Shown here one piece after another: positions 1-5,304 of a stretch of DNA of 5,304 nt. The translations under genes and the position numbers were made by a program. The notes beneath the pieces were generated by a model, which was not told the origin of the DNA, made no database searches, and saw only the letters and a program-made list of their open reading frames with translations. Numbering within the stretch: position 1 is the first letter of the stretch; each line of letters begins with the position of its first letter. This DNA comes from an uncultured Bacteroidota bacterium (GTDB taxonomy: Bacteria; Bacteroidota; Bacteroidia; Chitinophagales; Chitinophagaceae): contig CAJATB010000101.1 of NCBI GenBank assembly GCA_903944755.1, positions 1 through 5,304 of the forward strand. The letters are read 5' to 3'.

Positions 1-1212
1 AATGCTCGGTACGAAAATGAGATTGCCTTGTTGGTCAACAGGGAAGCGATTTGGCTTAGCCGACCATCTTCTTGTATAGGCATATGCATCAGAACTTTTA
101 GTATTAAAACTTCCAAATGCATAAAATTTAGTTTTACCGCTAATTGGCAATTCCATGTTAAACATTGTACCATAAGAAGTCATTGATCCATCACCAAATC
201 CTTGTCTCCAATTGTTAGTAGGTAAGCCGTCCTTATCTGCAATGTCCGAAGAAGCTGCTTGGCGGAAAGTTTTTCCTTGGTCTAATAAATCAAAGGAGAT
301 ATTTATAAAACCACCCTTTTTTCCTAAATCAAAACCTTTATTAATGGCAACTTGTTTTGTTACGCCATCGATAGGATTGCTTGTTAAGTAATCGTTTTTG
401 TCTTTAAATTGGTAAGTATTGAATTTTTTATCATAGTAACCAGCAATTCCTGTAGTTACACTCCATTCTTTTGTATTCTTTTTTAGTACAATATTCATTA
501 CGCCCGCAATGGCATCTGAACCATATTGTGCTGAAGCACCATCCCTTAAAATCTCAATTCTGTCTACTGCCGATTGTGGGAAGCTATTTAAATCAACACC
601 AGAACCACCACGTCCTCTTGTTCCGAAAAGGCCTACTAACGCTACACTGTGGCGTCTTTTACCATTCACTAAAACTAATGTTTGGTCAGGTCCTAAACCT
701 CTTAATGTTCCAATATCAATATGGTCAGCACCATCCGCACCTGACTGCTTATTATAGTTAAATGAAGGAGCTACAAAATTCAACGTTGAAGTTAAATCCA
801 TTCTTGCTGTGTTCATCCCAACTTCGGAAAGTTTAATAATATCCACAGGAACAGGCGATTCGGTTTTAATACGACCAGTTCCACGACTACCTACAAGAAT
901 TACATCTTGTAAATCGGAAGTGGTTGCATCCAACACAATATTTAAAGTTGTACTTGTTACTTTTATTTTTTTATTCTCAAATCCAACTGAGCTAAATTCC
1001 AATACATCATTTATTTTAGCGTTGATAGTGTAGGTCCCGCTTTTTTCTGAGGCAGTTGCAAGCTTAGTTCCTTGCACTTTAATAGTTACACCCTCCAGTG
1101 GGCTTCCTTTGGTATCGTTTACCCTGCCTTTTACGGTAGAGTTTTGTGCGAAAGCATTACTAAAAGCAATGGTTAACACAAGGCTAAAATAGAGGGCTAA
1201 TTTTTTATGCAT
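1..1212 (-). CDS. TonB-dependent outer-membrane receptor, N-terminal 404 residues (3' end outside window)
   Basis: I translated the minus strand from the ATG at 1212-1210 and found one uninterrupted frame of 404 codons to the window edge. Residues 1-22 are a signal peptide: a Lys pair, a hydrophobic core and an AFA/Q cleavage site. Residues about 25-96 form a carboxypeptidase-regulatory-like beta domain (VKGRVND, then SPLEGVTI, SGTYTI and SSVGFENK). Residues about 103-245 form the plug domain: DVILVGSR (103-110) near its start, LRGLGPDQTLVLVNGKRRH (170-188), GRGGSGVDLNSFP (200-212) and IEILRDGASAQYGSDAIAGV (219-238). Barrel strands follow. The family imports large ligands using TonB/ExbBD energy. 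The LVNGKRRH plug signature and the absence of a visible SusD gene argue against a SusC-type glycan receptor, so the substrate cannot be assigned. It is transcribed divergently from the amino-sugar kinase gene. Full members of this type usually run to roughly 800-1000 residues, so about half the gene is missing here. The family call is very secure; the substrate is not. Confidence 0.95.
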   Translation of the reverse strand, partial: MHKKLALYFSLVLTIAFSNAFAQNSTVKGRVNDTKGSPLEGVTIKVQGTKLATASEKSGTYTINAKINDVLEFSSVGFENKKIKVTSTTLNIVLDATTSDLQDVILVGSRGTGRIKTESPVPVDIIKLSEVGMNTARMDLTSTLNFVAPSFNYNKQSGADGADHIDIGTLRGLGPDQTLVLVNGKRRHSVALVGLFGTRGRGGSGVDLNSFPQSAVDRIEILRDGASAQYGSDAIAGVMNIVLKKNTKEWSVTTGIAGYYDKKFNTYQFKDKNDYLTSNPIDGVTKQVAINKGFDLGKKGGFINISFDLLDQGKTFRQAASSDIADKDGLPTNNWRQGFGDGSMTSYGTMFNMELPISGKTKFYAFGSFNTKSSDAYAYTRRWSAKPNRFPVDQQGNLIFVPSI

Positions 1213-1284
1213 ATGTTGTTTATTTACATCAATTTAATACTTTTTTTTCTTTTATGATAAATCTCATAGAATTAGTTACTTTTA
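1213..1284. promoter_or_regulatory. Divergent intergenic region between the receptor gene and the kinase-RapZ gene
   Basis: This 72-bp AT-rich spacer must carry 5' signals for two divergent genes. On the plus strand TACTTTTA at 1277-1284 matches seven of the eight positions of the Bacteroidota -7 consensus TAnnTTTG (final G replaced by A). It would place transcription start several bases inside the first possible ATG of the kinase gene. A near-homopolymeric T run lies at about 1240-1251. On the minus strand I found no full TAnnTTTG; the nearest is TAAATTG, one base short, about 20 bases before the receptor start. Neither side shows a Shine-Dalgarno sequence, which is usual in this phylum. The promoter role is inferred from gene arrangement; the specific boxes are weak. 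Confidence 0.4.
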
Positions 1285-2754
1285 ATGCTATTTAAAATGA
1301 ATATATTGACCCCCATGGAAGTAATTATAAATAGTATTAATAAGTTATTCAAAACCATTCATGCTTCGGACTGGGATGAACTTCAAAAAATACCTCAAAG
1401 CGGCGGTGATAGGGTATATTTTAGGATACTACAAGGCAATCAATCCTGGATTGCGACTTATGATACTAATATTAAGGAAAGTAAAACTTTCACCTATTTT
1501 GCGGAGCATTTTTACGCAAAGGGCTTGCCTGTCCCTCAAGTACTGGCAATAAGCGACGACTTTACTACTTATATTCAATCCGACCTTGGCCAAGTGTCCT
1601 TATTAGAAGTGTTAGAAAAAGAAGGGAAGACGGACTATGTTTTCGGTCTTTTTCAAAAAAGCCTGAAAGCGTTGGCTAAACTACAGGTGGAAGGAGGGCA
1701 AGGAATAGATTTTAACTACTGCTTAACTTCACATGAATTTGGTAAACATTCTATATTAACCGACTTGCTATATTATAAGTACTATTTTTTAGATACTTTA
1801 CAATATGCGTATGATAAACAAACACTGATTGATGAATTTGAATTACTAAGTGACCAATTAGCGAGTAAGCAGTTTAATCATTTTTTATTCCGAGATTTTC
1901 AAAGTAGAAATATTATTGTCAATAACGGAGAAGTTTACTTTATCGATTTCCAGGGAGGTATGCAAGGTGGACTTTCTTATGACGTTGCTTCTTTATTATG
2001 GCAAGCGAAAGCGGAACTGCCGAACGAATGGAAAGAAAAGTTATTAGATTATTATATCGAAGAAGTTCAAAAACTATTGCCAAGTAAGATAGACATAGTG
2101 CAGTTTAAGAAGCAGTACAATGGTTTTGTATTATTACGTTTATTGCAGGTCTTGGGCGCCTATGGTTTTAGAGGCTTATTCGAACGTAAGGCACATTTCT
2201 TAACAAGTATCCCACTTGGATTAAAAAACTTAAAAAGCTTCTTACAAGTTTACAAGCTAGATGCAGACACGCCTGTGTTTGCGGGTATTTTAGACTGGAT
2301 GGTAGGGGACGAAGTAATACAACGTTTTACACCTCCCACTGCAACCGATAAAACACCATTAGTTATTACCATTAGTAGTTTTAGTTATAAAAAAGGGTTA
2401 CCAACAGATGAAACCGAAAATGGGGGAGGATTTATTTTTGATATGCGTGGCATATTAAATCCAGGAAGGTTTGACGAATATAAAAAACTATCAGGGTTAG
2501 ATAAGCCAGTGCAAGATTTTTTAGAACAAAGAACAAAAATGAATACGTTTTTAAATAGTGTATGGGATTTAATTGATATTACAGTTGAAAATTATTTGAC
2601 GCGAGATTTTGAATCGCTGCAAATAAATTTTGGTTGTACAGGGGGGCAACATAGAAGTGTTTTTGCGGCGGAACAAACAGCAAGACATTTAAAAAATAAG
2701 TATAAAGTGCAAATTGTTTTAGTGCATTCTAATAAAGAAAACTGGGTTAAGTAA
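1285..2754 (+). CDS. amgK: Fusion of an AmgK-type N-acetylmuramate/GlcNAc anomeric kinase with a RapZ C-terminal domain
   Basis: The 489-residue protein has two parts. Residues about 15-325 are an aminoglycoside-phosphotransferase-fold kinase. SGGDRVYFRI (39-48) is the nucleotide loop, FRDFQSRN (202-209) the catalytic loop with D204 and N209, and IDFQGG (220-225) supplies metal-binding D221. It is followed by SYDVASLL (231-238), the spacing and wording of AmgK. AmgK phosphorylates MurNAc or GlcNAc at C1 in the cytoplasm. Residues about 356-489 match the C-terminal half of RapZ: SFSYKKGLP (365-373), FDMRGILNP (385-393), GLDKPV (404-409) and GCTGGQHRSV (450-459). RapZ's N-terminal P-loop ATPase half is absent. 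The MurU-type gene lies 17 bp downstream, so the pair is probably one operon and fits the AmgK-MurU route to UDP-MurNAc. In-frame Met codons at 1285, 1297 and 1315 leave the start open; the weak promoter box favours one of the later two. The substrate (MurNAc, GlcNAc or both) is inferred from family and neighbour. Confidence 0.9.
   Translation: MLFKMNILTPMEVIINSINKLFKTIHASDWDELQKIPQSGGDRVYFRILQGNQSWIATYDTNIKESKTFTYFAEHFYAKGLPVPQVLAISDDFTTYIQSDLGQVSLLEVLEKEGKTDYVFGLFQKSLKALAKLQVEGGQGIDFNYCLTSHEFGKHSILTDLLYYKYYFLDTLQYAYDKQTLIDEFELLSDQLASKQFNHFLFRDFQSRNIIVNNGEVYFIDFQGGMQGGLSYDVASLLWQAKAELPNEWKEKLLDYYIEEVQKLLPSKIDIVQFKKQYNGFVLLRLLQVLGAYGFRGLFERKAHFLTSIPLGLKNLKSFLQVYKLDADTPVFAGILDWMVGDEVIQRFTPPTATDKTPLVITISSFSYKKGLPTDETENGGGFIFDMRGILNPGRFDEYKKLSGLDKPVQDFLEQRTKMNTFLNSVWDLIDITVENYLTRDFESLQINFGCTGGQHRSVFAAEQTARHLKNKYKVQIVLVHSNKENWVK
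2350..2754 (+). other. RapZ C-terminal domain within the kinase fusion
   Basis: This is the part of the fusion coding for residues 356-489. It aligns by eye along the whole C-terminal half of E. coli RapZ: the opening beta strand with SFSYKKG, the FDMRGILNP segment, GLDKPVQDFLEQ, and the glycine-rich GCTGGQHRSV loop followed by an EQTARHLK helix. In E. coli this half binds glucosamine-6-phosphate and the GlmY/GlmZ small RNAs. The last residues here read HSNKENWVK, where E. coli, as I recall it, has HRTLEKRK. The histidine and glutamate are kept but the Lys-Arg-Lys cluster is not. I infer a ligand-sensing role more readily than RNA binding. A short linker of about 30 residues (roughly 326-355) joins it to the kinase. 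Confidence 0.88.
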
Positions 2755-2771
2755 ATTTCAATGAAGTAATT

Positions 2772-3515
2772 ATGAAGGCAATGATATTAGCGGCCGGCTT
2801 AGGGACGAGGCTAAAGCCCTTTACTGACAAACATCCTAAGGCTTTGGCAATGGTAAACGGGAAATGTTTATTGCAACGTAATATTGAATATTTACAGGCA
2901 TTTGGTATAAAAGAAGTGATTGTAAATGTGCATCATTTTGCAGATCAACTCATTCAAGTAATTGAAGACAATAATGGTTGGGGATCGACCGTTTCTATTG
3001 CTGACGAATCGGATGAGGTTTTAGAAACAGGAGGTGGGCTACTACGTGCCGCTCCTTACTTTAAAGAAGAAGCAAAATGGTTGGTTATGAATGCAGATAT
3101 TTTAACCAATTTGCCTTTAGATAAAATGATTGCTGCAGACGAACATTTTACAGTATCAGGAGAAGGGGATATAGTGGCTACCCTTGCTGTAACTAACCGA
3201 ACAACTAGCAGAAATTTAATTTTTAATGCAGCCGGCACTTTATGCGGGTGGAAGAACAATTCTACTGGCGAAGAAAAATGGGCAAATCCCCTACGAGATT
3301 CTAATACAGCTGTTCCAAAGGCATTTAGCGGTATTCAAATTATTCATAGTTCCTTTTTTGAGGTATTAGAAATGAACGGAAAATTTTCATTGATTGATGC
3401 TTATTTGCAAATTGCACAGCATTACCCGATTCATTATTATGACCATAGCGATGGTATATTACTAGACGTGGGAAAGCCAGAGAGCCTTGAAAAGGCGGCC
3501 ACTATTTTCAAGTAG
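2772..3515 (+). CDS. murU: MurU-type nucleotidyltransferase (probable N-acetylmuramate-1-phosphate uridylyltransferase)
   Basis: The 247-residue cytoplasmic enzyme has the sugar-nucleotidyltransferase fold. The NTP-binding signature LAAGLGTRLKPFT runs from 6 to 18, with HPKAL at 21-25. ETGGGL (85-90) binds the sugar/base side, NAD (107-109) carries the metal-binding Asp, FSGIQII is at 185-191, and LDVGKPESL (231-239) supplies the second metal Asp. The closest family I recognise is MurU, which joins UTP and MurNAc-1-phosphate to make UDP-MurNAc. GlmU- or RmlA-like specificities share these motifs, so the substrate call rests mainly on the AmgK-type kinase immediately upstream. It is somewhat longer than Pseudomonas MurU (about 220 residues); the extra length is in a loop at about 141-172. 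There is no left-handed beta-helix acyltransferase tail, which excludes a full GlmU. The start at 2772 gives the complete N-terminal strand; no Shine-Dalgarno is seen. Probably cotranscribed with the kinase. Its stop lies 3 bp from that of the convergent membrane-protein gene. Confidence 0.85.
   Translation: MKAMILAAGLGTRLKPFTDKHPKALAMVNGKCLLQRNIEYLQAFGIKEVIVNVHHFADQLIQVIEDNNGWGSTVSIADESDEVLETGGGLLRAAPYFKEEAKWLVMNADILTNLPLDKMIAADEHFTVSGEGDIVATLAVTNRTTSRNLIFNAAGTLCGWKNNSTGEEKWANPLRDSNTAVPKAFSGIQIIHSSFFEVLEMNGKFSLIDAYLQIAQHYPIHYYDHSDGILLDVGKPESLEKAATIFK
3486..3512. terminator. Weak inverted repeat at the convergent gene ends, possible bidirectional terminator
   Basis: CTTGAAAA (3486-3493) and TTTTCAAG (3505-3512) are perfect 8-bp inverted arms around an 11-base loop, ending at the murU stop codon. 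With only 3 bp between the convergent stop codons, any termination signal must overlap coding sequence, and this is the only dyad I noticed there. The stem is AT-rich and no T run follows in either direction, so it does not look like a classical intrinsic terminator. Low confidence. Confidence 0.2.
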
Positions 3516-3518
3516 CCG

Positions 3519-4673
3519 TTATACTTTTATGTAAATCTTTTTCTTGTCTAAAATATAGGCAAGTAGTGCAAAAAAAGTGATAAAACATAATGCATATACA
3601 AAGGACCCAATGCGTAAATCACTTGCAATGTCTTTACATATATTTTGGTAAAACCAAGGAAGGGCTGAGGTATAAACGTTTTCTCCTTTTTCATCCACAT
3701 GGTCAACCCAGCGAAATAATGCAATTACGCGGGGTAAAAAACCACTCATGAAAAATATAAATAAAGGGTTCTTCCCAAATACATCAAAGAATTTACTCCA
3801 AACTCCTTTTGTGTTTTTAAACTCTAACAAATATATAAGGACACTTAAAGTAATTGTTGCCAATCCCGAAGTATACAATACATAGCTGCTAGTCCATATT
3901 TTTTTATTTATAGGAAAACTAAAATCCCAAATATAACCAGCTAGTACTAATATGATACCCGTTAAAAGTAATTGGGCTAGCATTTCATAACTCTTTCCTT
4001 TTACCTGTATATATTCGCCAACTAAATATCCAAATATTACTTGAACAATTGCGGGGAACATGCTTACCAAACCTTCTGGATCGAACGGTACACCTTCTCC
4101 TTTGTATATATGGGTAACGCCTAGTATGGATATGTCTATTTCATTTCCAAAAAAGCCGGATAAACTATAAGGATGCCCTGGTGCACCTAACATAAAATTT
4201 AATACCCAATAAATTATGAGTATTAATATGCCTATTAAAAAAGCCATTTTCGTTTTCCCATAATAAATAATAACTGAAGCGAAAAAATAACACAATGCAA
4301 TTCTTTGTAAAACACCTAGTATACGCACATGCTCCCATGTTTTAAAAACAAGTGCTCCGTCGGCCCATTTTACAAAAGGGCTCCAATTAATAAATAAGCC
4401 AATTAGGAAAATTAATAAAGTTCGTTTAATTACTTTTTTCCAAAAATAGGCATCAGCTTCGTTTTGCATTTTTGGCATCACAAAGGAAAGGGCATTGCCT
4501 ACTGCAAATAAAAAGAACGGAAATACTAAATCGGTAGGTGTGCACCCATGCCAACTTGCATGTGCTAATGGGCTAAAAATATGGCCCCATGAGCCAGGAT
4601 TATTCACTAAAATCATCAATGCTACAGTGGCACCTCTAAAAACGTCTAAGGAATAGTATCTTTGCTGCTTCAT
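3519..4673 (-). CDS. nagX: NagX/HGSNAT-like multi-pass membrane acyltransferase (probable glucosamine N-acetyltransferase type)
   Basis: The 384-residue inner-membrane protein has roughly ten hydrophobic segments (about 10-24, 46-66, 84-96, 118-138, 143-162, 204-220, 231-250, 262-283, 303-321 and 357-376). The N-terminus carries SLDVFRG (8-14), then HASWHG (38-43) and TPTDLVFPFF (45-54), hallmarks of the COG4299 family shared with human heparan-alpha-glucosaminide N-acetyltransferase. In the human enzyme the histidine in the matching HASWNG motif is the acetylated catalytic residue, so H38 is the likely counterpart. RILGVLQRIAL (118-128), FDPEGL (197-202) and GKNPLFIF (300-307) are other conserved blocks. 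The human enzyme passes acetyl groups from cytosolic acetyl-CoA to terminal glucosamine across the membrane; bacterial NagX is predicted, with less proof, to act in GlcNAc use. The amino-sugar kinase/MurU pair next door fits such a role. It is not in an operon here: it converges on murU and diverges from rmlB. The family is secure, the reaction inferred. Confidence 0.85.
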   Translation of the reverse strand: MKQQRYYSLDVFRGATVALMILVNNPGSWGHIFSPLAHASWHGCTPTDLVFPFFLFAVGNALSFVMPKMQNEADAYFWKKVIKRTLLIFLIGLFINWSPFVKWADGALVFKTWEHVRILGVLQRIALCYFFASVIIYYGKTKMAFLIGILILIIYWVLNFMLGAPGHPYSLSGFFGNEIDISILGVTHIYKGEGVPFDPEGLVSMFPAIVQVIFGYLVGEYIQVKGKSYEMLAQLLLTGIILVLAGYIWDFSFPINKKIWTSSYVLYTSGLATITLSVLIYLLEFKNTKGVWSKFFDVFGKNPLFIFFMSGFLPRVIALFRWVDHVDEKGENVYTSALPWFYQNICKDIASDLRIGSFVYALCFITFFALLAYILDKKKIYIKV

Positions 4674-4720
4674 AATGCTAATATAAATTGGATTCTTAGT
4701 AATATATATACATAAAATAA

Positions 4721-4728
4721 TATCTTTG
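4721..4728 (+). promoter_or_regulatory. Bacteroidota-type -7 promoter box for rmlB
   Basis: TATCTTTG matches the Bacteroidota sigma-ABfr -7 consensus TAnnTTTG at every fixed position. It lies 16 bases before the rmlB ATG at 4745, so a transcript would begin at about 4734-4737 and have a leader of roughly 10 bases. No strong TTTG is seen at the usual -33 distance; only a TTAG (4696-4699) is near. The match and its place directly before a gene make it credible, though AT-rich spacers can give such octamers by chance. Confidence 0.55.
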
Positions 4729-4739
4729 TAAGATACAAA
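4721..4739. repeat. Two overlapping short dyads on the rmlB -7 box
   Basis: TATCTT-TGT-AAGATA (4721-4735) and TTTGTA-AGA-TACAAA (4725-4739) are both perfect 6-bp inverted repeats with 3-base centres, and they overlap across the rmlB -7 box and predicted start site. They could be an operator for a dimeric regulator or a small hairpin at the mRNA 5' end. In sequence this AT-rich, short dyads are common, so the functional reading is weak. Confidence 0.3.
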
Positions 4740-4744
4740 TTCAG

Positions 4745-5304
4745 ATGCAAAAAAACATATTAATTACCGGAGGGGCAGGATTTATAGGATCGCATGTAGT
4801 GCGTTTATTCGTGAATAAATATCCTCATTATCAGATCTTTAATTTAGACGCCTTAACTTATGCAGGCAATTTAGAAAATTTAAAAGATATTGAAAACGCG
4901 CCAAACTATCATTTTGTAAAAGCCAACATATTAGAAGCGGATACTTTAAAAGTGATTTTCGAAAAACATGCAATAACTGATGTGATTCATTTGGCTGCAG
5001 AGTCGCATGTGGACCGATCTATTATTTCTCCATTAGATTTTGTGTATACGAATGTAATTGGAACGGTTAATTTATTGAATACTGCTAAGGAATATTGGAA
5101 AGGAGATTTAAGTTACGAAACTGCACATGATGGAAGTTGGCATACTAATAGGGATCATTTATTTTACCATATATCTACGGATGAAGTATACGGTAGCTTA
5201 GGCAAGGAAGGGTTGTTTACCGAAACAACTGCTTACGATCCTAACTCCCCTTATTCTGCAAGTAAAGCCGCAAGCGATCATTTTGTAAGAGCTTATGGCG
5301 AGAC
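4745..5304 (+). CDS. rmlB: dTDP-glucose 4,6-dehydratase, N-terminal 186 residues (3' end outside window)
   Basis: From the ATG at 4745 the frame stays open for 186 full codons to the window edge. The protein is an extended short-chain dehydrogenase/reductase with an NAD-binding Rossmann fold. GGAGFIGS (9-16) is the dinucleotide loop, LDALTYAGNLENL (34-46) is the second strand and following loop typical of RmlB, and HLAAESHVDRS (82-92) is an RmlB hallmark. STDEVYG (144-150) contains the catalytic Thr-Asp-Glu set, and YSASK (170-174) is the Tyr-x-x-x-Lys pair. RmlB converts dTDP-glucose to dTDP-4-keto-6-deoxyglucose, the second step of dTDP-rhamnose and other deoxysugar pathways, in the cytoplasm. 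The Asp-Glu pair in STDEVYG and LTYAGN separate it from UDP-glucose 4-epimerase and similar relatives. Full length is usually about 350 residues, so about half is present. It has its own promoter-like box at 4721-4728 and is divergent from the NagX-like gene; rmlA, C and D, if linked, would lie to the right. Confidence 0.95.
   Translation, partial: MQKNILITGGAGFIGSHVVRLFVNKYPHYQIFNLDALTYAGNLENLKDIENAPNYHFVKANILEADTLKVIFEKHAITDVIHLAAESHVDRSIISPLDFVYTNVIGTVNLLNTAKEYWKGDLSYETAHDGSWHTNRDHLFYHISTDEVYGSLGKEGLFTETTAYDPNSPYSASKAASDHFVRAYGE

Larger units (their letters stand above)
4674..4744. promoter_or_regulatory. Divergent intergenic region between the NagX-like gene and rmlB
   Basis: This 71-bp, strongly AT-rich spacer separates two divergent starts. 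The rmlB side carries a perfect -7 box (4721-4728) and a pair of overlapping dyads (4721-4739), listed separately. For the membrane-protein gene on the minus strand, a TTTG at 4739-4736 could act as an upstream element, but no good TAnnTTTG follows at the expected distance. Neither start codon has a Shine-Dalgarno sequence. Confidence 0.5.

Noticed and set aside
471..1033. Three plus-strand open frames (471-761, 509-757 and 809-1033) opposite the receptor gene.
   Set aside because: They lie antisense to a continuous, clearly recognisable TonB-receptor frame and their translations show no family features.
1..1212. SusC-type glycan-uptake receptor and polysaccharide utilisation locus.
   Set aside because: The plug motif LVNGKRRH and the following GRGGSGVDLNSFP segment differ from SusC proteins, and no SusD or glycoside hydrolase is visible. 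The left side is cut, so this is not final.
1238..1251. T-rich run before the kinase gene as a possible terminator or phase-variable tract.
   Set aside because: No stem precedes it, it is interrupted by other bases, and both flanking genes start here rather than end.
1361..1552. A 63-codon plus-strand frame inside the kinase domain.
   Set aside because: It is an out-of-frame shadow of the kinase, whose conserved motifs lie in the other frame.
2761..2769. A two-codon mini-frame (ATG AAG TAA) just before the murU start, repeating the murU opening ATGAAG.
   Set aside because: It is too short to support; a leader or reinitiation role is possible, but nothing else in the sequence points to it.
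3056..3259. A 67-codon minus-strand frame opposite murU.
   Set aside because: It is antisense to the conserved middle of the nucleotidyltransferase, with no recognisable features and no promoter.
1..5304. Mobile elements, CRISPR arrays, tRNA or rRNA genes.
   Set aside because: I saw no transposase, terminal repeats, regularly spaced repeats or RNA-gene signatures; nearly all the sequence is covered by five recognisable coding regions.

Overview
The window looks like chromosomal DNA from a member of the Bacteroidota; a Chitinophagia- or Sphingobacteriia-type organism would fit, but I cannot place it further. The reasons are AT-rich sequence, no Shine-Dalgarno sequences before the genes, a perfect TAnnTTTG Bacteroidota-type -7 promoter box, a TonB-dependent receptor with an N-terminal carboxypeptidase-regulatory-like domain, and a kinase-RapZ fusion that I associate from memory with this phylum.

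Layout. Positions 1-1212 (minus) hold the first 404 codons of an outer-membrane TonB-dependent receptor, cut by the window edge. A 72-bp intergenic region separates it from a divergent plus-strand pair. The first gene of the pair (1285-2754) is an AmgK-type amino-sugar kinase fused to a RapZ C-terminal domain. The second (2772-3515, 17 bp downstream) is a MurU-type sugar-1-phosphate nucleotidyltransferase. A NagX/HGSNAT-like multi-pass membrane acyltransferase (3519-4673, minus) converges on murU with only 3 bp between the stop codons. After a 71-bp divergent promoter region, rmlB (dTDP-glucose 4,6-dehydratase) starts at 4745 on the plus strand and runs off the right edge.

How the genes may work together. 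AmgK and MurU are the two enzymes that turn recovered MurNAc into MurNAc-1-phosphate and then UDP-MurNAc, bypassing the de novo MurA/MurB steps of peptidoglycan synthesis. Members of the NagX/HGSNAT family acetylate, or are predicted to acetylate, glucosamine at a membrane. The three central genes therefore form a plausible amino-sugar salvage neighbourhood. The most interesting object is the fusion. In Enterobacteria the RapZ C-terminal domain senses glucosamine-6-phosphate and binds the GlmY/GlmZ small RNAs. Here it lacks the RapZ P-loop domain, sits on an amino-sugar kinase, and has lost the basic KRK tail needed for RNA binding in E. coli. This suggests an allosteric amino-sugar sensor built into a recycling kinase. 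The receptor's substrate and its link to the salvage genes are unknown. rmlB belongs to nucleotide-sugar (rhamnose-type) synthesis and is probably a separate transcription unit.
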